From assembly GCF_030464885.1 (NCBI RefSeq), contig NZ_JALPRJ010000073.1, forward strand, positions 1-41,160: a stretch of 41,160 bases of DNA, written 5' to 3'. Below are positions 24,705-33,078 of this stretch, one piece after another; within the stretch, counting starts at the first letter, position 1, and each line of letters begins with the position of its first letter. Both the position numbers and the translations under genes were made by a program. The notes under the pieces are model-generated. The model saw nothing but the letters and a program-made list of their open reading frames with translations, made no database searches and was not told the origin of the DNA. Source of the stretch: Caballeronia sp. SEWSISQ10-4 2. GTDB lineage: Bacteria > Pseudomonadota > Gammaproteobacteria > Burkholderiales > Burkholderiaceae.

Positions 24705-25393
24705 TGTTCGCTTCCTCACAGGCCGAGATCGCGCAGCTATTTTCCTTTTACAACCTGACGCTACTGTTGGATGGACTCGCTGCAACCTTCGTGCTGTCGG
24801 CGCTCGGCTGCTTCGCGGGATTCCTGGCGGGTTTCGTCGTGGCTATTGTCCGCGTTACGCGCTCCCGTGCGATGGCGCCCCTGCGTGCGCTCGCATTCGC
24901 CTATTGCTTCCTGTTTCGCCGCATCCCGTTCCTAGTGACGCTGATGCTCGTATTCTTCGCGAGCCAGTCGTCGAAAGCGAATCTCTCGACGTTCGCCGTT
25001 GCGTCGCTGAGCGTTTGCCTGATCGCGTCGGCCTACCTTGGCGAGATCATTCGAAGCGGACTTGAATCGGTGCATGGAAACCAGTGGGAAGCCGCGCAGA
25101 CGATGAATTTCTCGACCTTCGAGACATTGCGCTTCGTGATCGTGCCGCAGGCGTGGCGCGTGGTCGTGCCGCCTACATTCGGCTTTTTCGTCATGTTCAT
25201 CAAGGACACCGCGCTGGCCTCGCAGATTGGCGTGATGGAATTGACGTCCGCCGGCAAGGTGCTGACCAACAAGGGCTTTTCTTCATGGCTCGTGTACGGA
25301 ACGGTCTTGATGCTTTATTTCGTGTTGTCGTACCCGTTGTCGCGCTTGGGTAAGCGCCTGGAGAAAAAACTTGCCGCAACTCGAAATCGTTGA
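24704..25393 (+). CDS. Amino acid ABC transporter permease
   Basis: A 229-residue permease of the same family as its upstream neighbour, with about five membrane segments. The motif RRIPFLVTLMLVFFA and the loop QWEAAQTMNFSTFETLRFVIVPQAWR mark it as a PAAT channel subunit; FIKDTALASQIGVMEL follows. It overlaps the upstream stop by one base, and the ATPase gene starts within its last 23 bases. Confidence 0.92.
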   Translation: MFASSQAEIAQLFSFYNLTLLLDGLAATFVLSALGCFAGFLAGFVVAIVRVTRSRAMAPLRALAFAYCFLFRRIPFLVTLMLVFFASQSSKANLSTFAVASLSVCLIASAYLGEIIRSGLESVHGNQWEAAQTMNFSTFETLRFVIVPQAWRVVVPPTFGFFVMFIKDTALASQIGVMELTSAGKVLTNKGFSSWLVYGTVLMLYFVLSYPLSRLGKRLEKKLAATRNR

Positions 25394-26108
25394 TCTGAGG
25401 GCATCGTATGGGCCGCACACGGTCCTTGAGCGCATCAACCTCTCGGTGGAGAAGGGCGAGATCGTCAGCCTGATAGGACCTTCCGGGTCGGGCAAGAGCA
25501 CGCTGCTGCGCGTTCTGACGGGACTGTTGCCGCCCGAACATGGCACCGTCCGATTGAACGGCAAGCTTGTGAATTATGCGGACAAGGCGGCCGTGCGTGC
25601 ATTGCGCTCGGAGATTGCGATCGTCTTCCAGCAATACAACCTGTTCCAGAACATGACGGCGCTGGAAAACGTGATGATCACGCCCACCAGGATCAAGGGC
25701 TGGCCACGCGAGCAGGTGCAAGAGCACGCCATCAGCTTGCTTACTCGCGTGGGCCTTGGGCATCGGCTGAAAGCGTATCCAGACGAGTTGTCGGGTGGTC
25801 AGCAACAACGCGTTGCAATCGCCCGCGCGCTTGCGTTGAAGCCGAACGTGCTGTTCCTCGATGAAGTCACGGCGGCTCTCGACCCCGAACTTGTCACCGA
25901 AGTACTCGATACCGTTCGCGCGCTGGCGTCGGAGGGAATCACGATGTTCATCGTGTCGCATGAGATGAGCTTCGTGCGCGAGGTCTCGTCGAAAGTGGTG
26001 TTCATGGCAGGCGGTCATGTGATCGAGACCGGCTCGCCGCAGCAACTCTTCGATGCCCCGCAGGAAGTTCGCACGCGCGAATTCGTCGGCAAGATCCTGC
26101 GTCACTGA
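25371..26108 (+). CDS. Amino acid ABC transporter ATP-binding protein
   Basis: A 245-residue ATPase of the GlnQ/HisP type. Walker A is GPSGSGKST, the Q loop FQQYNLFQNMTALENV, the signature LSGGQQQRVAIARAL, Walker B VLFLDEVTAALDPE and the H loop IVSHEM. The Walker B region reads DEVTAALD, with Val in place of the usual Pro, as in a number of amino acid ATPases. The start is TTG at 25371, inside the permease gene, which suggests coupling and modest expression. It drives import by the two permeases upstream. Confidence 0.92.
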   Translation: MPQLEIVDLRASYGPHTVLERINLSVEKGEIVSLIGPSGSGKSTLLRVLTGLLPPEHGTVRLNGKLVNYADKAAVRALRSEIAIVFQQYNLFQNMTALENVMITPTRIKGWPREQVQEHAISLLTRVGLGHRLKAYPDELSGGQQQRVAIARALALKPNVLFLDEVTAALDPELVTEVLDTVRALASEGITMFIVSHEMSFVREVSSKVVFMAGGHVIETGSPQQLFDAPQEVRTREFVGKILRH

Positions 26109-26172
26109 TGAATGCGATCGCCGTCATTGCCATCAGCGTTGCGTTAATCCTTTTCAAGTTTTCCAAGTCACC

Positions 26173-27411
26173 ATGAATGAAGATCTGCTTACATTGACCC
26201 TGCTGGAAACGGTCGATCGCCACTTCGCTACCGAAGTCGACTTTCTGGCAGCGCTCGTGCGCAAGCCCTCGGACAATCCACCCGGCGACTGCGCGAGCCA
26301 TGCAGAGATGACCGCGCTTGCGCTTGAATCGTTTGGCTTCACGGTCGAACGCCATCCGGTCCCACACGCCGATGTCACGCGTGCCGGCATGATCAGCGCA
26401 ACGAATCTGGTCGTGCGGCATCGTTTCGGCGATGGACCGGTCATCGCGCTGAATGCGCACGGCGATGTCGTTCCGCCAGGCGACGGCTGGTCCACCGACC
26501 CCTATGGCGCCGAAATCCGCGATGGCTGGATGTTCGGGCGGGGCGTGGCGGTATCGAAGTCGGACTTCGCGACCTATGCGTTCGCGTTGAAGGCGTTGAT
26601 CGAAAGCCGGGCGGAACTTCATGGGACCGTCGAGTTGCACCTGACCTACGACGAGGAAAGCGGTGGCCTGATCGGTCCGGCGTGGTTGCTGAAGGAGGGT
26701 ATCGTCAAGCCCGACTACGCGATCTGCGCCGGCTTCTCCTATTCGATCACCACCGCGCACAACGGCGCGATTCACCTCGAAGTGATCGTGCGCGGCAAGT
26801 CCGCCCACGCAGCACGGCCCGACACCGGACACGATGCTTTGGAAGCTTCGACCGCGGTGCTCAACGCGCTTTATGGACATCGCGAGGTGTTGAAGACCAT
26901 TCGATCGAGCACACCCGGCATCGATCATCCGACGCTTGTGGTTGGCTTGATCGAAGGCGGGATCAATACGAACGTGGTGCCGGACAAGGTCCGCTTGCGC
27001 CTGGACCGGCGCGTGGTGCCGGAAGAGAATCCGCAAGCCGTGGTGTCGCAGCTAAAGACCTTGATAGAAGAAGCGGTGGCCGGTTTGCCGGGCATTCTCG
27101 TGGAGGTGCGTGAGGTGCTGGTGACCTCGCCGCTGCGTTCCATCGACGGGGCAGAGCGCTTGTCGGCGGCATTGCAACGCGCCGCGAAGACGACGCTGCG
27201 GCAGGATATCCCGACCGAAGGTGTGCCGCTTTACACCGACGCCCGGCTGTACTGCGAAGCAGGCGTTCCAACCGTCATCTATGGCGCGGGGCCTCGCACG
27301 CTGCTGGAAGCGAACGGTCATCGAGCCGACGAACGCGTGGCGCTGGACGATCTGCGTCTTGCCACCAAGACGATCGCGCTCGCACTTGCGGATCTGCTGG
27401 CGCGAGCCTGA
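26173..27411 (+). CDS. M20-family protein with two altered metal positions
   Basis: A 412-residue ArgE/DapE/ACY1-type protein, normally a two-metal amidohydrolase. His96 and Asp98 in LNAHGDVV, the Glu161-Glu162 pair in TYDEESGG and His383 in NGHRADERV are in place. The bridging Asp of the GRGxxDxK motif is Val126 (FGRGVAVSKSD), and the Glu of the GEPT motif is Gly187 (ICAGFSY). So two of five usual ligands are missing by my alignment to DapE and carboxypeptidase G2, though the rest is well kept. It may use one metal or do different chemistry. ATG 26173 is chosen over the longer frame, which has an unlikely Cys- and Arg-rich tail. It lies 64 bases after the importer. Confidence 0.85.
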   Translation: MNEDLLTLTLLETVDRHFATEVDFLAALVRKPSDNPPGDCASHAEMTALALESFGFTVERHPVPHADVTRAGMISATNLVVRHRFGDGPVIALNAHGDVVPPGDGWSTDPYGAEIRDGWMFGRGVAVSKSDFATYAFALKALIESRAELHGTVELHLTYDEESGGLIGPAWLLKEGIVKPDYAICAGFSYSITTAHNGAIHLEVIVRGKSAHAARPDTGHDALEASTAVLNALYGHREVLKTIRSSTPGIDHPTLVVGLIEGGINTNVVPDKVRLRLDRRVVPEENPQAVVSQLKTLIEEAVAGLPGILVEVREVLVTSPLRSIDGAERLSAALQRAAKTTLRQDIPTEGVPLYTDARLYCEAGVPTVIYGAGPRTLLEANGHRADERVALDDLRLATKTIALALADLLARA

Positions 27412-27426
27412 TCGGACAGATCCGGT

Positions 27427-28086
27427 TCAGACACCGCTGCCTTCACTCAGGCGGTCGACCACGAAACGGCGCAGGTTTTGCAGATGCGTGCGAACGGCGT
27501 TGCGTGCGGCATCAGCGTCGTCGGCTGCGTATGCTTCGAGGATCGCAAGGTGCTCCGCGCGATCTTCTTCTATGCGGTTGAATGGCGTGGAGAGTTCGAA
27601 CAGCCGGCTGTTCGTACGCACCACTTCGATCATCCGCGCGAGCACGTCATTGCCGCTGGCACGCGCCATCATGGTGTGGACCTGGTCGTCGACCTGCCAG
27701 TGCTCCTGCTCTTGCTGGCCGCTGCGCAAAGCCTTGATCTTCTTGATCAGTTGCTGGATCTGCTTCTTGTCAATCTTGCCGATGGCCAGGCCGATAGCCT
27801 CCGCCTCAAGCAGCTCGCGCACCTTCATTGCCTGAAAATATTCCTGCGCGCCAACGAAGCGCACCGAATAAGAGCGGGCGCCCGCGCGCGCCAGCAGACC
27901 CTCGCCCTCAAGCCGCAACAATGCTTCGCGCATGGGCGTGCGGGAGATGTTGAGTTCCTCGGCAAGCCGCCCTTCGACGACGGGGCCGCCGCTGCGTAAT
28001 GCCTTGTGGAGGATCATTCGCCGCAGAGTCTGGTACGCCAGTTCGCCTAGTTTTTCCGGGGTTGTAGTAAGGGGAGATGCTGTCAC
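27427..28086 (-). CDS. GntR family regulator, FCD subfamily
   Basis: A 219-residue regulator. The winged helix-turn-helix at about residues 10-75 carries the signature GRLAEELNISRTPMREALLRLEGEGLL. The FCD domain follows, with VHTMM, RAEHLAIL and RTHLQNL supplying the usual histidines. It is convergent with the M20 gene, only 15 bases away. Tandem GTATACG-like sites at 28112-28130, directly before its start, and a matching pair in the divergent promoter at 23038-23056 suggest that it controls itself and the whole transport and dehydrogenase set. The effector would be an organic acid or amino acid intermediate. Confidence 0.92.
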   Translation of the reverse strand: MTASPLTTTPEKLGELAYQTLRRMILHKALRSGGPVVEGRLAEELNISRTPMREALLRLEGEGLLARAGARSYSVRFVGAQEYFQAMKVRELLEAEAIGLAIGKIDKKQIQQLIKKIKALRSGQQEQEHWQVDDQVHTMMARASGNDVLARMIEVVRTNSRLFELSTPFNRIEEDRAEHLAILEAYAADDADAARNAVRTHLQNLRRFVVDRLSEGSGV

Positions 28087-28111
28087 GTTGTTTCGCTCGC
28101 TTCAGGTGCAC

Positions 28112-28130
28112 GGTATACGTATTGTATGCG
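28112..28130. promoter_or_regulatory. Tandem GTATAC-type operator before the GntR gene
   Basis: GGTATACG (28112-28119) and TGTATGCG (28123-28130) are separated by TAT, with centres 11 bases apart. This repeats the spacing and core of the exact pair at 23038-23056, with two changes from the consensus. It lies 26 bases before the GntR start, so autoregulation is likely. Confidence 0.65.
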
Positions 28131-28274
28131 ATCAAATAGTCATTTTCGTTTCGCGACACCACGCTCGTTGACTGCGAGAACCCCGCGATGCGGCGCGGTC
28201 CTGGCGCCTGTCTCGTTCCCGAGAGCGCGTTTGATGAAGGTGGGTGCCAACGCGGGCGAGCGTGCCGCGTGCGT

Positions 28275-28353
28275 CTCTTTACTGCAGACAATTCGGCCAA
28301 CCGAGCCTGACTAAAAGGCGAGGGCCTGCATCGAAAACTTCCTGCAGTAAGAG
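28275..28353. ncRNA. Candidate structured RNA with nested inverted repeats
   Basis: CTCTTTACTGCAG (28275-28287) pairs with CTGCAGTAAGAG (28342-28353) with one bulged T. Inside, TTCG (28292-28295) can pair with CGAA (28332-28335), and GCCT (28305-28308) with AGGC (28316-28319). The long outer stem with nested inner helices resembles the arrangement at 246-325. Strand and boundaries are unknown. It could also be a mobile-element remnant. Confidence 0.35.
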
Positions 28354-28516
28354 GTCGGAATGGAGTTCGACTATTATTCCGGTTAGTCTGCCGATGGCGC
28401 AGCGCTATTTTTCGTGATTCGGGCCGCTGCCAGAAGGCTTTTGCACCTTTGGCCTTTCCCGGGGAAAGTACACTTCTGCCACGCCTTACCGCACGAACGA
28501 ACAGATCGGAATCGTC

Positions 28517-28822
28517 ATGACCACTCAAATTCCGCTTAACGGGCAATCACCGACATCCGGGCGCGACGTAGTCGCCCCGCGCGGTGTTATCAGCGCAGTG
28601 CTTGCGGGGTTGCTTCTGCTGGCAACCATGCTGTTCCTGCTCTCTTTGGGGGCGACGCTGGAGGTGTTGATCGAGAAATACTATTTAGGAACGGTCTCCA
28701 GCAAATACGACCCCCTTTTCGCGATGCTCATTCCGGCTACTGGCGGCACCGGTATCGCAGTCCTGGTCTTGCTGCTGCTGCGCATGATAGGCGGTTGGCG
28801 CAGGCGCAAGCGCGTTAGATAA
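28517..28822 (+). CDS. Small membrane protein, 101 residues
   Basis: I do not recognise this protein. It has two hydrophobic segments, at about residues 22-48 and 67-90, separated by a short loop (EKYYLGTVSSKYDP). A basic C-terminus, RRRKRVR, should stay in the cytoplasm, which puts both ends inside. A weak CGGAA ribosome site precedes the ATG. It has no clear partner: the next gene is convergent, and upstream is a long intergenic region with nested repeats. Confidence 0.6.
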   Translation: MTTQIPLNGQSPTSGRDVVAPRGVISAVLAGLLLLATMLFLLSLGATLEVLIEKYYLGTVSSKYDPLFAMLIPATGGTGIAVLVLLLLRMIGGWRRRKRVR

Positions 28823-28865
28823 CGACTATACGGTTGCGCTGTAATGCAAGTCGATCAATGCATTC

Positions 28866-28891
28866 GCGGCCACCTTGCTGGTGCGCGCCGC
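28866..28891. terminator. Hairpin between convergent genes
   Basis: GCGGC (28866-28870) with GCCGC (28887-28891), continued by CACC (28871-28874) and GGTG (28880-28883), forms a stem with a 3-base bulge and a TTGCT loop. It lies between the stop of the membrane protein gene (28822) and that of the convergent LacI gene (28893). There is no T tract. Confidence 0.4.
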
Positions 28892-28892
28892 C

Positions 28893-30008
28893 TTAACTTG
28901 TTTCGCGCTCGATCAGTTTGAATCCCACGTCGACCACGCGCCGGTCGACTTCGCCATCCTGGATCCGGTCGACTAACAGCGAGGCGGCCAGTTTTCCAAT
29001 CCGGGTTCCGTCAATCCGGATCGTCGTCAACGGCGGGTCCGTGTCTTTCGCGAAATTCAAATCGCCATAACCGACTACCCGCAACTCCCGGGGAATGTCC
29101 ATGCCGCGCGCGCGTGCTTCAATCAACGCGCCTAGCGCCAGGATATCCGCGCCGCAGAATACCCCTTCTATATCCGCATGTTCGTCCAGCAGGCTCGCCA
29201 GCCCGCGGCGGCCGTCACCCATATTGGCGGGCGACGGTATCGTAACAACGGGAATCGCGACGGCCGGGTCCGTTGCGGCGCCCTTGGCGAACGCCTTGAG
29301 GAAGGCCTGTGTTCGCACCTGGGAGCGGCGGTCGCCCGGCGCAATCACCGCAGCCCGCTTTACACCTTGCGCGAGCAAGTGTTGCGCGGCCGCTTTCCCC
29401 ACCTTTTCGTGCGAAAAACCGACCAGCATGTCGATCGGTTCGCGAGTGATATCCCAGGTCTCCACCACCGGAATCCCGGACTCACGCAGTTTTTGCCGCG
29501 CGTGCTGGGAGTGCACGACGCCAGTCAGCACAATGCCCGCTGGCCGCCGTCCGAGGATGGCATCGATCAACGCGTCCTCACGAGACTCGTCGTAGCCGCT
29601 TTGACCAATCAGCAACTGATAGCCAGCCTCGGCAAGCTCTGTAGTCAGCGCCTCGACCGTTTCCTGAAAAACAGTTCCCGCCATGGCAGGGATCAGCGCG
29701 ACGATCAGGCGGCTCCGGTTCGACGCCAGCGAGCCGGCGATCAGGTCAGGCGTATAGCCGGTTTGTTGCACGGCTGCGCGCACACGCTCCAGCGTATTCA
29801 CCGACACGAGTTCAGGGGTGTTCAATGCGCGCGATACGGTGACTTTAGTGACACCGATCAGGGCCGCCAGATCGCTCAACGTCACGCGCCCGGTATTTTT
29901 TCGCGCGCGACGTGCGGTGGAGCGCTCCATTGCGGGAGGTAGGGCCGCGTCTTCGACAGTTCCGGCTATCCCTGTGGCGCTATCCGTTTTCGGTTTGATC
30001 ATCGACAA
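28893..30008 (-). CDS. LacI family regulator (GntR/IdnR type)
   Basis: A 371-residue repressor. It has an unusual extension of about 40 residues before the helix-turn-helix (about 43-62: TLSDLAALIGVTKVTVSRAL), then the hinge and a periplasmic-binding-protein-like effector domain. Its similarity is to the gluconate repressor type. The gene is divergent from the UxaA/GarD-type dehydratase, and tandem LacI-type operators lie at 30088-30116 in the gap. It probably represses the dehydratase, carrier and aldolase genes until a sugar acid is present. ATG at 30008 or 30002 are both possible starts. Confidence 0.9.
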   Translation of the reverse strand: MSMIKPKTDSATGIAGTVEDAALPPAMERSTARRARKNTGRVTLSDLAALIGVTKVTVSRALNTPELVSVNTLERVRAAVQQTGYTPDLIAGSLASNRSRLIVALIPAMAGTVFQETVEALTTELAEAGYQLLIGQSGYDESREDALIDAILGRRPAGIVLTGVVHSQHARQKLRESGIPVVETWDITREPIDMLVGFSHEKVGKAAAQHLLAQGVKRAAVIAPGDRRSQVRTQAFLKAFAKGAATDPAVAIPVVTIPSPANMGDGRRGLASLLDEHADIEGVFCGADILALGALIEARARGMDIPRELRVVGYGDLNFAKDTDPPLTTIRIDGTRIGKLAASLLVDRIQDGEVDRRVVDVGFKLIERETS

Positions 30009-30087
30009 CGATATGAGAGGTTGAATAAACGTTGATTAGGGAAAACGCGAACATTCAGGCAACAAGAAGCATATTACTATGCGTCCA

Positions 30088-30116
30088 ATGTTACCGGTTA
30101 CATAAACCGGTAACAT
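30088..30116. promoter_or_regulatory. Tandem LacI-type operators
   Basis: A perfect 12-bp inverted repeat, ATGTTACCGGTT (30088-30099) and AACCGGTAACAT (30105-30116), is separated by 5 bases. Each arm also contains its own ACCGGT-centred dyad (30093-30098 and 30106-30111), 13 bases apart, matching the known TGTTACCGGTAACA consensus of GntR/IdnR-like LacI repressors. It sits between the LacI gene and the dehydratase gene. Confidence 0.85.
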
Positions 30117-30156
30117 AGTATCCACGAGACAAAACGTGATTGCAGGAGAATTGCTC

Positions 30157-31704
30157 ATGCCGCAGGCCACCGACGCCGCCATAGCCCCCTTGATTCGCCT
30201 GCACGGCTCGGACAACGTGCTGATTGCCCGCGAGGCCTTGTCGCTGGGCCGGCAGGTCCAGCTGGGCGACACCGACGTGCGCGTCCGGGCGCAGGTCCAG
30301 GCGGGCCACAAGATTGCCGCCAGGGCGATCGCGCGTGGCGAAGCAATCCGCAAGTATGACACCGTGATTGGCCGCGCCGCGCGGGATATCGAGGCAGGCG
30401 ACCATGTGCATACGCATAACATTGAACTGATCGATTTCGAGCGCGACCCGGGTTTTGGCCTCGATGTCCGTCCGGTCGACTATGTGCCGCAAGCCGAACG
30501 CGCAAGCTTCATGGGTATCGTACGTCCCGACGGAAGAGTCGCTACCCGAAATTTCATCGGCATCCTCGCGTCGGTCAACTGCTCGTCTACTGTCATCAAG
30601 AATATCGCCGGGTGGTTCACGCCTGAGCGGCTCGCCGACTATCCGAACGTCGATGGCGTGGTCGCCTTCGCGCAGACCAGCGGGTGCGGGATGTCCTCGC
30701 CCAGCGAGCATTTCGACGTACTGCGCCGGACTATCGCGGGTTATGCGCGTCACCCCAATCTCGCAGGCGTCCTGATCGTGGGACTCGGCTGTGAACGCAA
30801 CCAGGTTTCCGACTTGATGAATTCACAAGGTCTCGAGACGGACGCGTCGATGCGCACGCTGGTGATGCAGGACAGCGGCGGTACGCGCGCGACGATCGAG
30901 GCCGGGATTGCGGCGATCCAGAGCATGCTGCCGGCGGCGAACCGTATTGAACGGCAGCCGGTCAGCGCCAGTCATTTGAAGATCGGCCTGGAGTGCGGTG
31001 GGTCCGACGGGTTTTCGGGCATCAGCGCCAATCCCGCGCTTGGCGCGGCGATGGATATTCTGGTGCGCCATGGCGGCACGGCGATCCTGTCCGAGACGCC
31101 GGAAATCCACGGTGTCGAATACATGCTGACGCGCCGCGCGGTGACGCCTGAAGTCGGTCAGAAATTGCTCGATCGGCTCGCCTGGTGGGAGCGCTACACA
31201 CACGGGCACAACGGCCAGTTTAACGGTGTGGTCGGGCCCGGCAACCAGCAGGGAGGACTGGCGAATATCTTCGAGAAGTCCCTTGGCTCGGCGATGAAAG
31301 GCGGCACTACTCCTTTGCAAGCAGTCTATGAATATGCCGAACCAATCGACCAGTCGGGCTTCGTCTTCATGGATTCGCCTGGCTATGATCCGGTCGCGGT
31401 CACCGGTCAGATCGCCAGCGGCGCGAACATGATTTGTTTCACGACGGGCCGTGGCTCGATGTTCGGCTCGAAACCTGCTCCCACGATCAAGCTCGCCAGC
31501 AACACGCCGATGTTCACGCGTCTGCAGGAGGACATGGATATCAATTGCGGCCTGGTGATCGATGGCGAGCGCACCGTGCAGGAGATGGGGCAGGACATCT
31601 TCGACCATATCCTGCAAGCCGCCTCCGGGCAGCGCACGAAAAGCGAATTGCTGGGTCTTGGCGACCACGAGTTCGTGCCCTGGCACATGGGCATTGTTAG
31701 TTAG
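30157..31704 (+). CDS. UxaA/GarD-family sugar-acid dehydratase
   Basis: A 515-residue protein of the altronate/galactarate dehydratase family. An N-terminal SAF domain (about residues 10-85, with AGHKIAARAIARGE and HVHTHN) is followed by the catalytic part. Typical stretches are GVVAFAQTSGCGM, VIGRAARDIEAGDHV, LIVGLGCERNQV, ECGGSDGFSGISANPALG and FTTGRGSMFGSKPAP. Enzymes of this family remove water from sugar acids to give 2-keto-3-deoxy acids, using iron or manganese. CAGGAG at 30143-30148 supports ATG 30157 over the frame start at 30136. The carrier and aldolase downstream fit an aldarate or aldonate. UxaA and GarD relatives cannot be told apart here. Confidence 0.88.
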   Translation: MPQATDAAIAPLIRLHGSDNVLIAREALSLGRQVQLGDTDVRVRAQVQAGHKIAARAIARGEAIRKYDTVIGRAARDIEAGDHVHTHNIELIDFERDPGFGLDVRPVDYVPQAERASFMGIVRPDGRVATRNFIGILASVNCSSTVIKNIAGWFTPERLADYPNVDGVVAFAQTSGCGMSSPSEHFDVLRRTIAGYARHPNLAGVLIVGLGCERNQVSDLMNSQGLETDASMRTLVMQDSGGTRATIEAGIAAIQSMLPAANRIERQPVSASHLKIGLECGGSDGFSGISANPALGAAMDILVRHGGTAILSETPEIHGVEYMLTRRAVTPEVGQKLLDRLAWWERYTHGHNGQFNGVVGPGNQQGGLANIFEKSLGSAMKGGTTPLQAVYEYAEPIDQSGFVFMDSPGYDPVAVTGQIASGANMICFTTGRGSMFGSKPAPTIKLASNTPMFTRLQEDMDINCGLVIDGERTVQEMGQDIFDHILQAASGQRTKSELLGLGDHEFVPWHMGIVS

Positions 31705-31734
31705 GCATCCAGATAACAATAACGGAGACAAGAG

Positions 31735-33078
31735 ATGACTCTCGCGCCGCAAGAACAGGTACGCTCACGTGTGCGCTGGATCGTGGCCGGCATGATGTGG
31801 GCGGCGATCGCAATCAACTATATCGATCGAGCCGTGCTGTCCGCTGCCGCGCCCCGGATCCAGTCGGACTTTCACCTGAGCGCCGTGCAGATGGGGGTAG
31901 TGATGTCCGCCTTTTTCTGGTCGTATGCGCTGCTGCAACTGCCGGCCGGCATACTCGCGGACCGCTTCGGGCAGAAGAAGGTATTAGGTCTTGCGGTCCT
32001 CTGGTGGTCGCTCGCTACCGCCGTCACCGGCTTCGCGACGGGCTTCAAGTCGCTGGTCGCCCTGCGGGTGATGCTGGGTATTGGCGAAGCGGGCGCCTAT
32101 CCGAGCAACGCCGGTATTGCGTCACGCTGGTTTCCCCGTAACGAAAGGGCGACGGTGGCCGGCATCTTCGACAGCGGCTCGAAACTCGGCGGCGCCGTTG
32201 CGCTTCCTTTGATTGCGGTCATGCTTGCCGTGTTCGACTGGAAAGTGACGTTTGCGATCACGGGTGCGTTGGGCATCGTATGGTGCCTTGTCTGGCAGTT
32301 CATATTCAGGGATTCGCCAAGCCAACACCCGCGGGTCAATGCTGCTGAACTTGAGCATATCCGCGACGGACTCGCGCCCAGTGCCGTTGGAGAAAAACGC
32401 AATACCGTACCGTGGCGCAAGCTGTTCGCGCATCGCAATATCTGGGCGATGTGCATCGGCTTTTTCATGATCAACTACAACTCGTATTTTTTCATCACCT
32501 GGTTGCCCACCTACCTGGTCAAGGAGCGGGGCATGGGTTTGATGGAAATGGGCGTGATGGCCTCCCTGCCTTTGCTGATATCGATGTTCACCGAGGTGCT
32601 CGCGGGCTGGGCCTCGGACCGTGTCTACGGTTCGGGCAGGTTGTCGTTGACGGCCACCCGCAAGCTGTTCCTGATTGTCGGGCTCACGATGGCATCGAGT
32701 ATCGGTCTTGCCGCCTTCGCGCAATCGGCCGTGATGGCAGTCGTGCTGCTGTGCATCGCCAAATCCGGCATGACTGTCGCGGCCTCGCAAGTCTGGGCCT
32801 TGCCCGCAGACGTGGCGCCCAAGAACATGGTGTCGATGGTGGCCGGCGTGCAGAACTCGGTATCGAACATGGGGGGCGTTGTCGGCCCGATCGTGACCGG
32901 TGCGATCGTCGGTGCGACGGGATCCTTCGTCGCGGCACTGGTGTTCTCGTCGGCGCTGATCGTTCTCGCCATCATCAACTATCTTTTCCTGCTGGGTAAA
33001 GTCGACCCCATCGAATTTGAACCCCCTCCCATGGAGTTGGAGAATCATGAGCGGAACAACGCAAACGCCCGCGCCTAA
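31735..33078 (+). CDS. MFS transporter, anion:cation symporter family (GudP-like)
   Basis: A 447-residue, 12-helix major facilitator protein of the ACS family, which includes the glucarate/galactarate (GudP) and galactonate carriers. The first helix pair shows NYIDRAVLSAAAP, the loop ADRFGQKK, and the central cytoplasmic loop is long and charged. ALRVMLGIGEAGAYPSNAGIASRWFP is the family's diagnostic stretch. ACGGAG is a good ribosome site. It probably brings the sugar acid into the cell for the dehydratase upstream. The aldolase gene starts within its final 32 bases. Confidence 0.92.
   Translation: MTLAPQEQVRSRVRWIVAGMMWAAIAINYIDRAVLSAAAPRIQSDFHLSAVQMGVVMSAFFWSYALLQLPAGILADRFGQKKVLGLAVLWWSLATAVTGFATGFKSLVALRVMLGIGEAGAYPSNAGIASRWFPRNERATVAGIFDSGSKLGGAVALPLIAVMLAVFDWKVTFAITGALGIVWCLVWQFIFRDSPSQHPRVNAAELEHIRDGLAPSAVGEKRNTVPWRKLFAHRNIWAMCIGFFMINYNSYFFITWLPTYLVKERGMGLMEMGVMASLPLLISMFTEVLAGWASDRVYGSGRLSLTATRKLFLIVGLTMASSIGLAAFAQSAVMAVVLLCIAKSGMTVAASQVWALPADVAPKNMVSMVAGVQNSVSNMGGVVGPIVTGAIVGATGSFVAALVFSSALIVLAIINYLFLLGKVDPIEFEPPPMELENHERNNANARA

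Larger units (their letters stand above)
28087..28516. other. Intergenic region with operators and nested repeats
   Basis: About 430 bases between the leftward GntR gene and the rightward small membrane protein gene. It holds the tandem operator at 28112-28130 and the nested inverted repeats at 28275-28353. No further gene is convincing. Confidence 0.5.

Noticed and set aside
17506..28086. Plain uracil or thymine breakdown operon
   Set aside because: The dihydropyrimidine dehydrogenase pair is absent, and a DadA-type three-part dehydrogenase and a DapA-family lyase have no role in that route.
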